This document shows, piece after piece, positions 26,601-39,900 of a DNA stretch of 64,000 nt. Under the pieces are notes generated by a model. The model did not search any database. It was given only the letters and a program-made list of their open reading frames with translations, and was not told the origin of the DNA. Within the stretch, counting starts at the first letter, position 1. The number at the start of each line of letters is the position of its first letter. The stretch lies in assembly GCA_013398055.1 (NCBI GenBank), contig VZRS01004383.1:469306-533305 (forward strand), given 5' to 3'. The position numbers and the translations under genes are program-made. The stretch is from Ifrita kowaldi. Lineage: Eukaryota; Chordata; Aves; Passeriformes; Cinclosomatidae.

Positions 26601-27477
26601 CTGCAAAGCGGGAGAGTCAGAATGCACAAGTCCTTCTGAGGCTGATGGGAAACAAATGGTGGAGCTGGTGATGTCAGTGAAACCATGAAATTAATGGGGT
26701 TTTGTCTTTTTCAGTCTTCTTTAAAAATGAACATTAAATTTTCACAGCAAGATACTAGAAACTTGTGTGGTGTCTCCCTGCTCCCTGTAACACTGCCATG
26801 CCTGCAAGGGAAGTGAGACAGGTGAAGAGCTACCCTTGGTTTTACCCAAGATGAGAACTGTATGTTCTTACCTCCTTTGTTCTTTACAGTTGCAAAATTT
26901 CTCCTGAATTCAGTGGCTATTTGGATTGTTTAGAGAAGGGAGGCACAGATCCTGCGTGTCTCTGCATCCTTATCATAAGCAGAGTGAATAACACTAAGAT
27001 TTATCTGACTTAAGGATGTGCATGGAAACTAAATAGAGCCATTAGGCTCTTCTCAAGTAATGGGTTAATGCCTCAATTATTCAAGTTTCCCTTTTGCACA
27101 TGGCTGCAAATTCTACAAACTCTCTCAGGTAGCATTAGCCTTCCCTTGCCACTGTTAGCAAATCAATCCAGGTGAAAAATGTGACTCGGAGCTCCAGGTG
27201 GATGCAGCTGGCAGTTTGGGCTACAGGGATTTGCATTAGCCAGGGATCTGACCTACATCCAATGCACATGCATAACAGTTGTCTGATTGCAGAGCGGTTT
27301 GTGCCACTTATAACAGCAGAATTTCCTCAATTTTCCCCAGTTTTGCTTTGCTTTTTGGTTCCTTACAACGAAGGGCCCTTTGGGCTCCTACAGCCTACAT
27401 GCTGCAAGCCCAGATGCTCATAAAGTCCTAGCACAGAGTCACTAGGGAAAGGACACTCTGTTCATAGGAAAGCAAGA
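23647..27477. other. Spacer just 3' of HAO1
   Basis: About 3.8 kb of AT-rich sequence past the probable HAO1 poly(A) site. It contains a perfect DR1 motif at 24400-24412. No gene was recognised. Confidence 0.6.
24400..24412 (+). promoter_or_regulatory. Perfect DR1 nuclear-receptor site
   Basis: Reads AGGTCA-g-AGGTCA: two consensus half-sites separated by one base, the arrangement bound by PPAR/RXR, HNF4 and COUP-TF. It lies 3.5 kb beyond the end of HAO1, a peroxisomal liver gene. The motif is directly seen; a role in HAO1 control is speculative. Confidence 0.45.
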
Positions 27478-27483
27478 TTTAAT
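27478..27483 (-). terminator. Candidate HAO1 poly(A) signal ATTAAA
   Basis: The plus strand reads tttaat, which is ATTAAA on the HAO1 strand, about 400 nt past the stop. It is the first common variant hexamer I noticed; no canonical AATAAA was seen in the same interval. Confidence 0.35.
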
Positions 27484-27885
27484 CTCTACAATCTACAGTC
27501 CAGTTTCTATAAACAGTGAGCAAGAAGTATCTTTTGCATTTTAAATTTCAGCATTTCTGTTTATAGTTTCACTTTAACAGCTAAATTAGTCCCAGGCATG
27601 GAAATTAATATCAGCATTTGTTGCAAAACACATTGAAGTTTCTACGCTGGTCTTGTATAAAGGCCCATCTCTAATGACACTTCCCAGTGGAGCAGCTTTC
27701 CTTAAGAGCCTGAGAGATTTGGAAACACCTGTAAAATTTACTTCGAGTCTTCTCTTCAACAAGTGACCTCCTACAGAGCAGAGCGTTCCCTCAGTCAGGA
27801 TTGCAGGATGAGGCCCACAAAGGGAATGCAGTTGGATTTTGTCTGGAAGCACAACAGGCAACGCACAAGGCAAGAGTCTTCAGAC
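27478..27885 (-). other. HAO1: Probable HAO1 3' UTR
   Basis: About 400 nt of AT-rich sequence from the stop codon to the first good poly(A) hexamer on the minus strand. Open frames here are short and match nothing recognised. The true end is inferred from the hexamer only. Confidence 0.45.
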
Positions 27886-27956
27886 CTAAATCTTGGAAAA
27901 CAATACTTGATGTCTTCGTATCAGTGTCCTGCCAATTTCTTCTACTCTCCGGCATC
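27886..27956 (-). CDS. HAO1: HAO1 exon 8 (Gly348-Ile370, stop), PTS1
   Basis: A 71-nt terminal coding exon that is easy to miss. After the acceptor CTTCTCCTCCAG it reads C-RRVEEIGRTLIRRHQVLF-SKI and stops at TAG (27888-27886). It aligns without gaps to the human tail from the conserved Gly-Cys through the TL-V/I-R block, and ends in SKI, the peroxisomal targeting tripeptide. It is the most divergent exon of the gene, but its phase, length and end all fit. Confidence 0.93.
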
Positions 27957-30900
27957 CTGGAGGAGAAGTTGCAGATCAGTTCAAACCCCTGATTTTCCAA
28001 CCCACTCTAAGCCTTTTCTTTTTCTGCCTCATAAAAATCTATGTTCTGTCAGATGAAATCCACCCCTTAGCAACCAGAGATTTGCCACTACTTTTCTTTG
28101 GATTTATTGCTCTCCTTGTAAAAAAAAAAAACCCCAAAAAATGTTTTCACTTAACCTACTCTGTTCCCCATTTATAAGGCAGGGATAACAAGTCCTTTTC
28201 CCATTTCTCCACAGACTAACCTGTTTAGATTGCAAACATTCCCCTCATGCAAGTTGCTATAGCATCTTGCCTGGGGCAAATGAAAGCTCTGAGAAAATGT
28301 GATTACGGAGAGGAAATGTTGATGTCCCACCTGTCAGTGCCATTGCCAGGCGAAACTCTTCCTTCAGCATCTGGAGAACTTCTTTCGCTCCTTCTTCACC
28401 CTGGGAGATTAGGAGACAATGTGAACTATTATGTGTATGTATATGTGTGTAGCTATAGGCATGTACACGTGTGCCAAGAAAAGTTTTATGCACAAACATA
28501 AATCCTGAGTGTTTGTCGTAGCAAATTTTACATCAGATGATCTGGATGCACACAGGCACCATCACACACACGCTGCTCTGTGCACACAGACACACACGTG
28601 TGCATATAACAAGGCTAAACAGTCAGTCTAGGGATCTGAATTTTGATGATCATGCATTTGAGCTTTTCCTAACTTACTTGATAAGCCAGTCCCCAGAGGA
28701 CAGGTCTCCCAATGAAAACAGCTTTGGCACCAAGAGCCAGTGCCTTGAGAACATCCGTGCCTTTTCTTACACCACCATCCAGGAACACCTCCACCTTCCC
28801 CTCCACAGCCTCCACGATTTCAGGCAAGACATCAATCTAAAAGAGAGAAACCAGAAATACAGCCTGGCTGCTCCTGAAACCCTATTTATTTTTTGAGTGA
28901 GTTCTTACACAGAGGATCCAAGTTTTACAGCAGCTTAATGAGCAGTTGCATGCCTAAATCTATACCCAAATAACACAGCTTTGTATTGAGAACCAGCAGT
29001 GACTTTGCAGGGAAGAAGGTACATACAAAGGTCAAATTTATTTGGAGAGTCACATAAACAGAATTAGGATCAGCAGGGTCTCACAAAATGGCCATCTGAC
29101 CCCATGACATGTATCTGACACAAGCCAGTATCTGATTTTTATGCAGAATGTAAGAAACAGCCAGCACTAAGGAAGCCTTTGGGTGGTGTTACCTCCCAAA
29201 CTTCCAGTCTTCACTAGTTTGGGGATGAAATTGAATCACTCTCCCTTTTTAAATAATCATCTTTGCTTCCCTGTTTAAATTTACCATCCATTTATCCTGA
29301 GGGCCAGCTGGGGAGTCCAGAGACAGGTACTGTACCTATAGAGAAGGAGTAAGAGAAACACATGCCTGGAGGAACTTCAAGTTGGCTGAAAAGTTTTAAT
29401 TAATGTATTTTCCCTTTGAAAATGCATCTAATTACAGGAATGACTGTAGAGAAAAACTTTTAAATATAAGAAAAATTGAACTTTCCTCTAAGTTTTGAGC
29501 AAGGTGGGAAATAATATCTTTTAATGCACACGTGTGTTGCTTTCACCAAGCTCTGCTCATCCCCTTTCTCTACTTAACCCCTACACCAGTGATACAAGTA
29601 AGGGGGGAAAGTATTTTTACTGTTGTCAAGTTACAAGTAACCAGGGAATTAATTCCTTTTGCCATGCAAGAGGTCCCAATGAAAGGATGAGCCTCCTGAA
29701 TTCAAGCCTGGAGCATTAATTACAGGGCAAGTTCTCCTATAAGGCCACCTAAATAGTTCCTATTCATGAAAATCAGGAAAGGAACACCACCAGAAGCCAA
29801 GTATTAAAGAGACTGGAAACAGTGTGTGAAAGTAAGACAAAAGACACACAAATTCACGTCTTCCAAATACGGATGTAATTCATTTCCTTTCTAATGGATA
29901 AAAATGACTAGAAGATGGGGGAAGAAAACTTGAAAGCGCAGTTTGTTTTTAGATTTGGATTAAAATTTTCTTGAAGTTTGGCACTTGCTGTGATTTTCCC
30001 CCTCCCTTTGGTTTTGCTCTCTTGCCAAACATATTTTGGATCTATTTCCATATCCAGAGACCACTTTCTACATCCTGACAAACTGTACCAACATTAAAGT
30101 GCTCTAATAACTAAAGCATGATGCAAACCATAATTAAAACATAGATTTCCTCAATGTGTAACTAGACACTAGAAATATTGACCAGCTTGGGTTCAGCTCA
30201 CGATCTGGAACCCCGTGAAACCGAAGCAAATTATGATGTTTCTAAATCTGAAACATTTAACATGATCTGATACAGATACATTATAAAAACAGCATTGTGA
30301 AGTGTTGTTCCTTGTACCATAAATGCAGGGAACACATCAGCTTTAGCAGTTCTCCTCTGCCCTGTGCTGTGGCAAAGGAGTAACCCCTAACAAGGAGTGT
30401 GCAAATTTCTGTTCTGCTGCAGCTGTCAAAAATTAGTTTGTGTTTCTTGAGCTCTCTCATTCCTCAAAATGATGTTTTTAACATCCTTGTACATTGTTGC
30501 TGTTGGATTACCTCACACACAGACTTGCCCAAGAGTTTTAATACCCTCAGTGAAATTAGGGAATACATTCCCAGGAGGTGACAAGAGGACCTGTTCCCCT
30601 CTCCCTTCAGGGACCCATCATGGAAAACAGGAGGTTTTTCATTGAGAACATATTGTAAATACTCAGAGAGGCACAACTGGGCTTTGATTCTCCTCCCTTT
30701 CATTCTCTTTTTATTTGTGCAGCTTTCCCACACCAAATGAAGCAAGATGAGTGATGGCTGGAATTTTGGGGTTTTTCCTTCATCCTGAGCACATACTTTT
30801 TCATTTTCCTTTACTTCTTTCTTTTTTGCCGAACGAGAAATTCTCAAATCCCTTTCACCTTTGGAAAAGGCATGGGGTAGCATGACAAGGAAAAGGAAAA

Positions 30901-33900
30901 AGGAAAAACTGTAATTTAACCACTCTCTCCCTTTTCCAAGGGTGAAAATATTTGAAAGGAGAAAAATGGAGAGTTTTATTCTGCCTTTAGCTGTTCCTTA
31001 ACTGTAATTTTTCAGAAGCCTCCAAAGAACATTAAAAGGGAAAACTTACTCTAATATAGCCTTCAGTGTGCTGCAAATGGCAACAAGGGTTTTTCAAAAA
31101 AGAATGAGAAAGAAGAAATGAAAGAGGAGACTGGAAAAAAATTTCTGAAAGATTTTCCAATTTGATTTACCAAGGAAAGGCTGTGTCTAACTCAGAGTAC
31201 GATGTCACGTATATAGAGAAGTGGAGAGAGGTTAAAGCATGGCTTAAAGTATAGAACACGTACTCCAGGTTTTTCCTCCAGCTTCCACATGTTCAGAGAA
31301 AGCAAACAAGAAGCCAAAAGGCAGAGAAAATTAGAGATTACTGCAGTGTATTGGCATCAGGACTTACAGTAGCAGGGACCCCATCAAGCTGTCGTGCTCC
31401 GTGATTTGACACCAGGATCCCATTTACCCCAATCTTTACAGCTTCTTTGGCATCATCAGCTAGGAAAAAACCCAAACAGGATGTGCCCTTCTGTAACTGG
31501 GAGCTTGTAGACACCACAATGAGGGATTCACTAGAAAAACCATTGTTAGCTCATGCAAAGCCACCTTAGGGCTTCAGCCTTCCAAAGCCTCGCCTCAACA
31601 CAGAAAAAGGTTTTATCTATAAGTAATAAGACCAGAAAAGTAGTTTGAAATGTTGGGGCAGAACATTTTATCCCTTTAGATCAGCCACTTGGGTTGCTAG
31701 CCTTTATTTTCTCTATTATGTTCCAAAACTCATCAGTAAGAAATTCTTTTGCTGAATGATTTTGTCCGCAAAATTATTGGCATGATCACATTAATGGTGG
31801 TGTTGGTGACAACAGCAGGCACTTATTTAAGCAGCTGCTTCCACAAACATTTTCACTGCTGGGTTCCTAAGGGTGCATGAGGAAGTGACAGCTCTTCCCT
31901 TGCCTTTCCCCGGGAAGCAGCAGAGCTACGCACCCCTGAGGATCCCTTTCAGCACGATGGGCAGCGAGGTCAGCCCCCGGAGCCACTTGATGTCCTCCCA
32001 GTTGACAGTGGCATCGATGGCCTCAGCAACGTACACAGCCAGGCCGCTGTTTTCTCCAAAGTCTTTCCCTGAGGAAAATGCCAGGTCACTGCTGGAGAAG
32101 TTTTTTAATCTAAAGTGACAAAAGACACAGAAAAATAGTCTGAGAACGATTCACTGTAGCCACAATCAGTCCCAAATGCCAGCATTCAATATACCTGGGT
32201 TAAAGCTTTGCTGCACTGCAGGGCAGGAGCAAAACCAGCCGATGCCAGCATGTGAGATCCCAGTCCCCACTGAGCCAGAAGCTTTGGCTGGCAAAGTGTT
32301 TGATAATCAGCATAAGCACTGGATCTTTAATGTCCCTTCCAACCCAAGCCTTTCTGTGTTTCTGTGATGGTTTTGTGATAACTTTGGGGCAAGTTTCTCT
32401 GGCCGAAGGTAACAGTCCAACAGCAAAAAAAATAGGGTTGGGTCTTGTTGTTTTTCAAATCCAGGGAATTCAGCTATGAGAGGAATAGGGGATCGGGTAG
32501 GTGGAAGGGAGAAGGAGGAAATGAAGTTTTCTTGCGCTCCGTGAATTAGATGGATGTGCAGGAAGCCTTGCAAAGAATTCAGAATTTTCATCTGTCCAAT
32601 AAGGCAAACAGCCAGCCTGTTTACCTTGTGTCCCTTTTGTACATTTCCTTGTAAAATGTAGGGAGGACAGGAAGCTCATGTGAAAACATTAGCTGTTATT
32701 AGGGTTTTTCAGCAGCAAAATCTCACAGGTTTTAGCACATCCATGTCCCACATGAGACCAGTTGCCCTGTTCTTCGGAAACTGTGTCCTGTTCCACATTG
32801 GGCTATTTAATACTCACATTTCACATTTTGGGAAGTGCATGAGTGTTTTTGCATGGAACCTGGCTGGTTTCACTGCTGATTTCATGCCTGCAACAAGCAG
32901 CATTTCACATGGCTTTTCTGTTCAGCTCCAGGCCCAGAAGCAAATGAGAAAGGAGCGGGCTCTCAGCAAGATCCAGCTTTTCAGCTGTTGGTTTGTGGAG
33001 GGTGGGGTGCCCAGAGAAAAACAGAACCATGGATAAGATTATATAAATAACTGTTGTTTTTCTTGGCCTGGGAAATGCAGATCAACACTTGGATGAATGT
33101 TGCCTTACATACATTTCAGAGCACAATGGCACCTTGTTGTTGCTCTGAAACTTTGTTGAAAACCCGAAGCCAAGAAAAAGTTATCACGTAAATGAGCAGA
33201 GCCCCGCGCTAGGAGAGTTTCACCGCGGCCTTTGCAACAAAGCACTGCCCAGGCGGCGCTCGGGAATCTGCAGTGATTAATTGGAACCTTTGAGGATTAC
33301 TCCAATTTCATATGATTTCATACGGTTCACTCGAAACCTTGTTATGGTTTGGGCAGGTGGGGTCAAAGTGTTTCAGAAACGCGCTCCTGCTTTCCTCAAG
33401 TGTCTTTGGGTTATTGGACTCACATTCAAGATCTCCTCAACCCCAGGCCTTAAAATTCTATTGTCCCTAAAAAATAAGCTACTTAAATAATTGTTTAGTT
33501 GTATTTTTTAGAGTAAAAGGTCAGTGTATGTTGATAACGTGTCAAACACAGATCGATAGCACGATTACGACACAGGGCATACACATCCCAGTGTGGTACG
33601 TTTTCATGTTAGATGCATAAGGGTTTTTTGGTTTCTGGTGCCTTCCTCCTAAAACTGTACTTCAACACAGAAATCAGGGCAGAGTTCAGGTTGCTCTGTC
33701 AACCTTGATCTCTTAGCTTCAAGCACAAGTGCACAGGGGAGAGCCAACACCCCAGGCTCTGGAGGGGTTTTGCCAGTGAGGTAGAGAATCAGATTAACTG
33801 CAGAGTCCCAAGGCTTCTCTTCCTTTTGAATAGTATGGAAAACAAGAGAAACCTCCAGATGTGATTCTTGCTAAGTACATGTTACATACAATGTGTATAT

Positions 33901-36900
33901 AGTATAACACAACAGTCTGGAGACACAGGAAGAGCAATTCAATTCCATTGATAAAACTCAAAACTAGCTTTCACCCAGAACTCACCTCAAAGTTTATCTG
34001 CTTCAAAATACATCAGGCTGTCTTTTTTTTCTCTCTCTCTCCATTTTTGTGTTCATTTGCATGCTCTAAGTAATTTTAACATGTGCCATGGTAGACTGTG
34101 GTTGTTACCAAGCCCTATATGCAAGAATCTCACAAGATTTTTAGCTCCAAGTCCTGGATATCCCATCAACTAAATATTCTTCCAGCCAGTCCTTTGCTGC
34201 TGAAACTGTGCCAGGACTTCAGCATATGTTTATCAGGGGGGTCTCTACAGTCTATCAATTCATATTTACAAAAGGTCAGGCAAATCAGCACCTGTACAAC
34301 CCCATTGTAAGGTTAAAATTCTGATTTAACTCTGATAAAATTGAATTCCTCGTTAACCCTGCAGTGGGGAGGAACTAGAATTAGTGCTGAAGTCAATCAT
34401 GGTGCCACAGCTTCTGACACACAGAAAATGTCCCAAAACACACTTTGGGGTAAAAATTGCCCTCATGGAGAATTTAGAAAGACTGATACCCATGTGTTTC
34501 TGTATTTGAGTAAAAGAAGAGTTGAAGTTGCTCAGAAAGGGGCTCTGCAGTCAGTAGCAACACGGCCCTGGACCCAAAGCAATGCCATAGGATAACACAG
34601 AAGGAACCATAACATCTTTTGGAAGGGAGTTTTGGCCCACTAAGTCCAGGCCCCTTTCGGAGCACAGCCAACTCTGCCGCTGGATCCCAGTTCAACACCA
34701 GAGCCGGTCACTCCAGGCTGTGCCCAGCTGAGGTTTGAAGGTAGCCAAGAATACACTGACACGTGTATAGAGAAATGCCCCACGTCTCTTACTTCAGCAG
34801 CCTCACATTGCCTGGCCCAGTGTCTTTTACACTGTGCAAACAGCCAGGAAAGCTTTGCTTTGACCCAAAGCAGATCCCAGCCCAAGCACAGCACGAGATA
34901 CACGCACAGCTCCACGGAGCTGTTGCCCAGGACAAACCTCTCTCCCAGCAGCCTGGGTGCCCGTGGCCCTGGCACAGTCCCACCCCACACCCAGCAGCAG
35001 AGGTACCTGAGGTGTGGGGGCAGCTGGAACTTGTTGCGCACGTCGGCGATGCGCCGGCCGAGGTACGGGGTGTCCACGGTGACGAAGATCCCTCTGTAGC
35101 CGGCTCTCTCCGCGCGCCTCACCAGCGACTGCGTGACCTGCCGGTCCTTGTACACGTACAGCTGCAGCCAGCGAAGGCCGGCCGGAGCCGCCTCGGCCAC
35201 CTCCTCGATGGAAGAGGTGGCCCAGGAGCTCAGCATCATCCCTGTGCCCACGGCCTGGCAGGCTGGAGGAGCACAAAGTGATACTCTCTAAACAGGAGCA
35301 TTCAAATAATGCATTTAAGGCTTCCAACTTTTTGAACATTGCCACATTGCCTCCCAAAAATCACCCTCCCCAGGAGTGACTGCCAACCCAGGTTGCACCA
35401 GCTAACCTCACACAGATATATTTCCATGAATCTATCACTTATTCTTTTTGAAATAATCTGTCACTTATTGCAAAATAAAGGAAAACACGCCGTAAAACTC
35501 CAAAATATTATAGAAAGCCTTGTTTTCCTTGGTCTACCACAGTATGCATATTTTTAATGTAAATGGACCTCTGTTTCAAGACGTCATCCCCAGCCCATGG
35601 AGGAATAAAAAAGTGGTCTTTATGACAACATTTTATTAAATAAGGATTACAAGCCTCTTGGAGTGGAAACTTATGAACAGCTTATTCAAACAAATTGGTT
35701 ACACCCTCCCAGGCCACCAGGCAGTTTTTCCTCACTGGAAATACAGCAGCAATCACCCAAACCTCTCTAGTTCGTAGCCATTCCATTCCTCTCCTTGAAA
35801 TCACTGGACATAGTTGCCTCTATATCGGGAATGAGCGGGAGGGCTGCGAACCCAGGAATTGCAAAACCCTCCCATCAGATAAGGGAGAAATGTAAATGTT
35901 ATGGTTCAATCTGCCTTTAGGTATCCATTTCTTTCCATTTTTTCCTTTGATTCCCAAGTCTACCTCTACAGCCCTATGGCTGCAAAAGCAAAAATTAAGT
36001 AAGAAACTGCACAATAAAACATTTTTGATGAAGAGAAGATTTAAATCATGGTGTATCTCCATGTCCTTTCAACTTAGCTGCATATGTAGCAATAGAGAAA
36101 AATAGTGCTTTTTTCTTATTTAAGGTTAGATTTAAGCAGTTTGGTTCAATCAGAGTTCAGCCATCCCAAATGGGGTTATGGCATTTTCATGCGAGCATGC
36201 TCACAAAATTCCCCTCGTCTCTCCTGTAAAGTTCACAGCTTTCTGGTGAAGCACCAGCTCAACACACATAGTTTAGATCTCTCAGGCAAATCCAAAGTTC
36301 ACAGACAAAATTTTTCAAAGTTTTGGAGATTCCCAGTTCCAGTTCTGGTCGATCTGTGCTTAATCTTGATCATTTTAAAGCTTATTTTGACAATTTTCTA
36401 GACTTTTAAAACCATGAGATACAGAGGCCTGAAGTGTTGCCAGGTTTGGTTGGGGTTTTTTTTCTACCTCAAATTAGGTTTTTCTAAAAATACACTCCCA
36501 CTTCTCACACATTTAGTTGCAGTTGAAGAAAACAGAAGCAATTCATTTCCTCCAACAACCGTATTTTACACTTCACTTTTGGGGTGCTGCAAATTATTTA
36601 TTATTTCAAATCAGTCCTACTACAGCCACATTCCCATAGGACGCTCTTGCTGCAATATGTGACATTTGCCAGAGTTTAAGCCTCAGATGTTCTTGTAAAC
36701 CAGCCTTTCCTCATGCCCTTTCAGATTGCTTTTATTTGTTTGGTTTTTGTGGGTTTTTTTCCAGGTCTTCTTTTAATCCTGAGCATTGCCCAAAGGACAC
36801 ATTCACCCTTGTACACCCTGCAGGCTCCTGCTGGGGTCCACGGCAGCACAGAGAGCACGGCAGGAGCCACACACAGGGAGCTGGGGAAGTCCATGGAATC

Positions 36901-39900
36901 ACACAATGGTAAAGAGTCTCTTCCTCACATCTAATCCAAACCGGCCCTCTGGCAGTTGGAAGCCATTCCTTCTTGGGGAACTCAACTCAAGTATTTTACA
37001 TAGCAACAAATGGGACAGGACCCACTTGGGAGCTCCACTGGGGAACAGAGCAGTGACCTTTTTTAGCCCTTTTTTCATCCTGCAGCCTCAGAGTATCCTC
37101 CCCCCATCTGATGGGGCATCAGCTCCTTACGTGGTTTGGGAAGGGTATGGAATTTGTCCCTGTGGGCAACTCAGAGGCAAGACTTCAGGGAGGACACTGG
37201 AGAGGAGCCCAGTTCAAGCTTGCATATTTTGTCAGGGTTACCTTGTATGGGAATGGGAACTCGCTTTTTTCCTCTAGCTGGGCAAATTCCCATCATTTCC
37301 CTTTTAGGGGCATCTCTGAAGCACAGCAGCCAAACTGCCCCACTGCAGGTGTTTTTCCCTGAATCCACCAGTGAATCCACTGTCCCCAAGCTAAGGGCCA
37401 GAGGACATTCCTTGGGATCAACACGATGTCCTTTTGGCACAGTGGGATTTCTCAGGAGCAGCAGCCGTGTTCTTGGAGCTGCATCTCCCGAGAAACAGAG
37501 TTGTTTAAAGAACTTCACGTTACTCTCTTGACAAACCCCACTTGGCTGAGAGATCCCTGTCAGCCTCCCCTCCCTCAGCCCTTACAAAACCCTGTGTGCG
37601 AGTGGTGTCTGCTGTCCTCTTGTTGACACAACGTGTTTTGTCAGCTGTGCAGGAAGGCTGCAGGGGAAGGCACACATGGCCAAAGCGGATCTGGGATCTG
37701 GCTGGCCCACGAGGGCTGGCATGCCAGGCTGCCTGGGCACACTTGCAGCACAAAGTCCCCTGGCCACGCCGCTCTCCAGGGGCAATCCAGGCCGGGTCAG
37801 CCCAGGCCACAGTGTCCCATGTGAATATTGTCCTCTCCATGACTCTGGATTGACAGTAATTTTCATACTTCAAAATCCACCTCATCTTTTGATCACCACA
37901 TAGGTAACAGGTGGGTTCAAAGTCCTGCTGTTTTCACTGAGCACAAAATGTAATAGGTGGCCAAATCCCTCCTTCCCAGTCACAACCATGTCTGATGGGG
38001 ACAAGAAACCCAAATTTCAGTGCTCAGCAGCATCATAGAGAGCAAAAGCACAGTAGCAGCCTGTTAAGAGCCAAAGGAACAAAGGTGTTGCTCCCTCTCT
38101 AGCGGGAAAGACAGAGCTGCCAGAAACTCAACTATAACAGGGACAAAAAAAGCTTTTCAGTCAATACTCCTGTTCTCCATTTGGCAAAGCAAACGGTGCA
38201 GTCACGTCGCAGGTGATGGTGAAACCCTTCCTGCGTCAGCAGCAGCTTGGGGAGTGGTTTGAGTGCAGCTGCAGAGGGCAAACACAAAAACTTCAGCCCT
38301 GAGCTGAAGTCAGTGACAGTTCTCAAAAGACCTGGCCAAGAAAACAGTCGGGTTCTCAGCCTGATTTGCAGCCATTGATGGAGAAGCCAGGCATTCCAAT
38401 GCTGCTTTTGGGTGAAAACACAGGAATTTAAGGTACCCAGTAAGTGCAATATGGAATAAGTAGGAATATAAACAGAACAGAAATCTCAATAAAATGATGC
38501 TACAAATCTATTTATAATCAATGAAGGTAGCAAAAAATTGCTGTTTCTTGCTGTGCAGCTGGATGGTGCACAAGATTTTGAGTCGGTGTACTCGAGGTGG
38601 GTTCTGTTGACACAGGGATCACGTTGGTTTGCAAGCACAGCATGAAGCCAGGATGGCAAATGAATGCCTTGGCATGGAGGAACAGTGAATCTTCTGATGG
38701 ACAAGCAAGAAAAAAAGATCCCATAGAATCAGAAGGGTTCTACTGAAAAGTGTTTAGAGAACAACCTTTTGCTCTTTAGTGGCTAAGATTATTCATTGAA
38801 TTTGGCAAATATTTTTAGTCAAAGAGGTTGAAATTGGAGTGGGAAGGATGAGAAAAAAACACCTAAGTCAAAATGTCATGTGTTGATCTTTTCAAAATGG
38901 AAATGTTTTCTCCTGAGCTAACACTTTTGTTTCAAAACAGAACTATAGCTAAAAGCATTAGCCAGTAGGAAAATGAAATAAAACATTGTGTTTTGGATCA
39001 AATGAAACATTTCAGTTAATCCAAAACAATTTTCCTCCCAATTTTTCAATTTCTACTGAACAGAAAATCCATTCTTTGGAAAATTGCCACATACACTGAT
39101 GAACTACAACTAAAATGCCGGGGAATATATTTGAAGGAAGACCTAGAAAAACTGGGACAACTGCCAAGGTGCATGAAATTGTTTCAAGGACAAGAGAGCT
39201 TTCTCTGTAAGGAAGGACTCCTGCTACATTCAGACATGTCAAAGAAAACTGTGGGACAACCTTATTGCAGCCTGCATAGACTTTTTCAAAAATTCATCTA
39301 TTATTTTGAAGTCCAGCTAACACGAGTACAAGTAAATCCAACACCTGGATTTGAGGCTGTGCAAGGTTTGACCATGAGTGCAGTTGGTTCTGCTCAGAGA
39401 GGGATTACTTAACCTTTGGAATAACTTACATTGTGTTGGCTGGCCTGTCACCAGCAACTCTTAAAATTACAAATGGATGTTTTTCCCACGAAAGAGCCTT
39501 TGCTCATGCAAAAGAACTATCCATGAAGGGGTGTCTAAGGCGAGCTGACAGACCCTGCCCTGTTCTGGGAAGGTGCACACTCCTCCCCACCAGCTTGGTT
39601 GCTGCAGGAGAGCATCCCTCAGGAAGCAGCCCCCAAAAGGCTGACAAGCCCCAGAGCAAGGGGATTGTGAGTGCAGGGAGTTTTTAGGGACAGCACGACA
39701 TGTCCTTGTCCCTAGAGGGGACATTTACCCTACAACACGTGGGCAAACCTGCCAGGAGAGCAGAGCAGTTCCAAGCAAGACCCTGTTGCTCAAGGAAATT
39801 CCTCTGTGGGATCAGGCATTGTTCTCAAAACACCAGAAGTTAAGGGAAGGAGCTGTCATTGCTCTCTTCACCACCCTGCTCTGTAGGGCAGCGTGGTGTG

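Noticed and set aside
34640..35357. Several long open frames on both strands (up to 203 codons)
   Set aside because: They are extensions and shadows of the GC-rich HAO1 exon 3; only the frame between the splice sites 35262 and 35007 matches the protein family.
36786..37531. Overlapping 115-163-codon frames in HAO1 intron 2
   Set aside because: They start in or next to a CR1-like piece, occur on both strands and have no recognised domain; moderate GC content explains their length.
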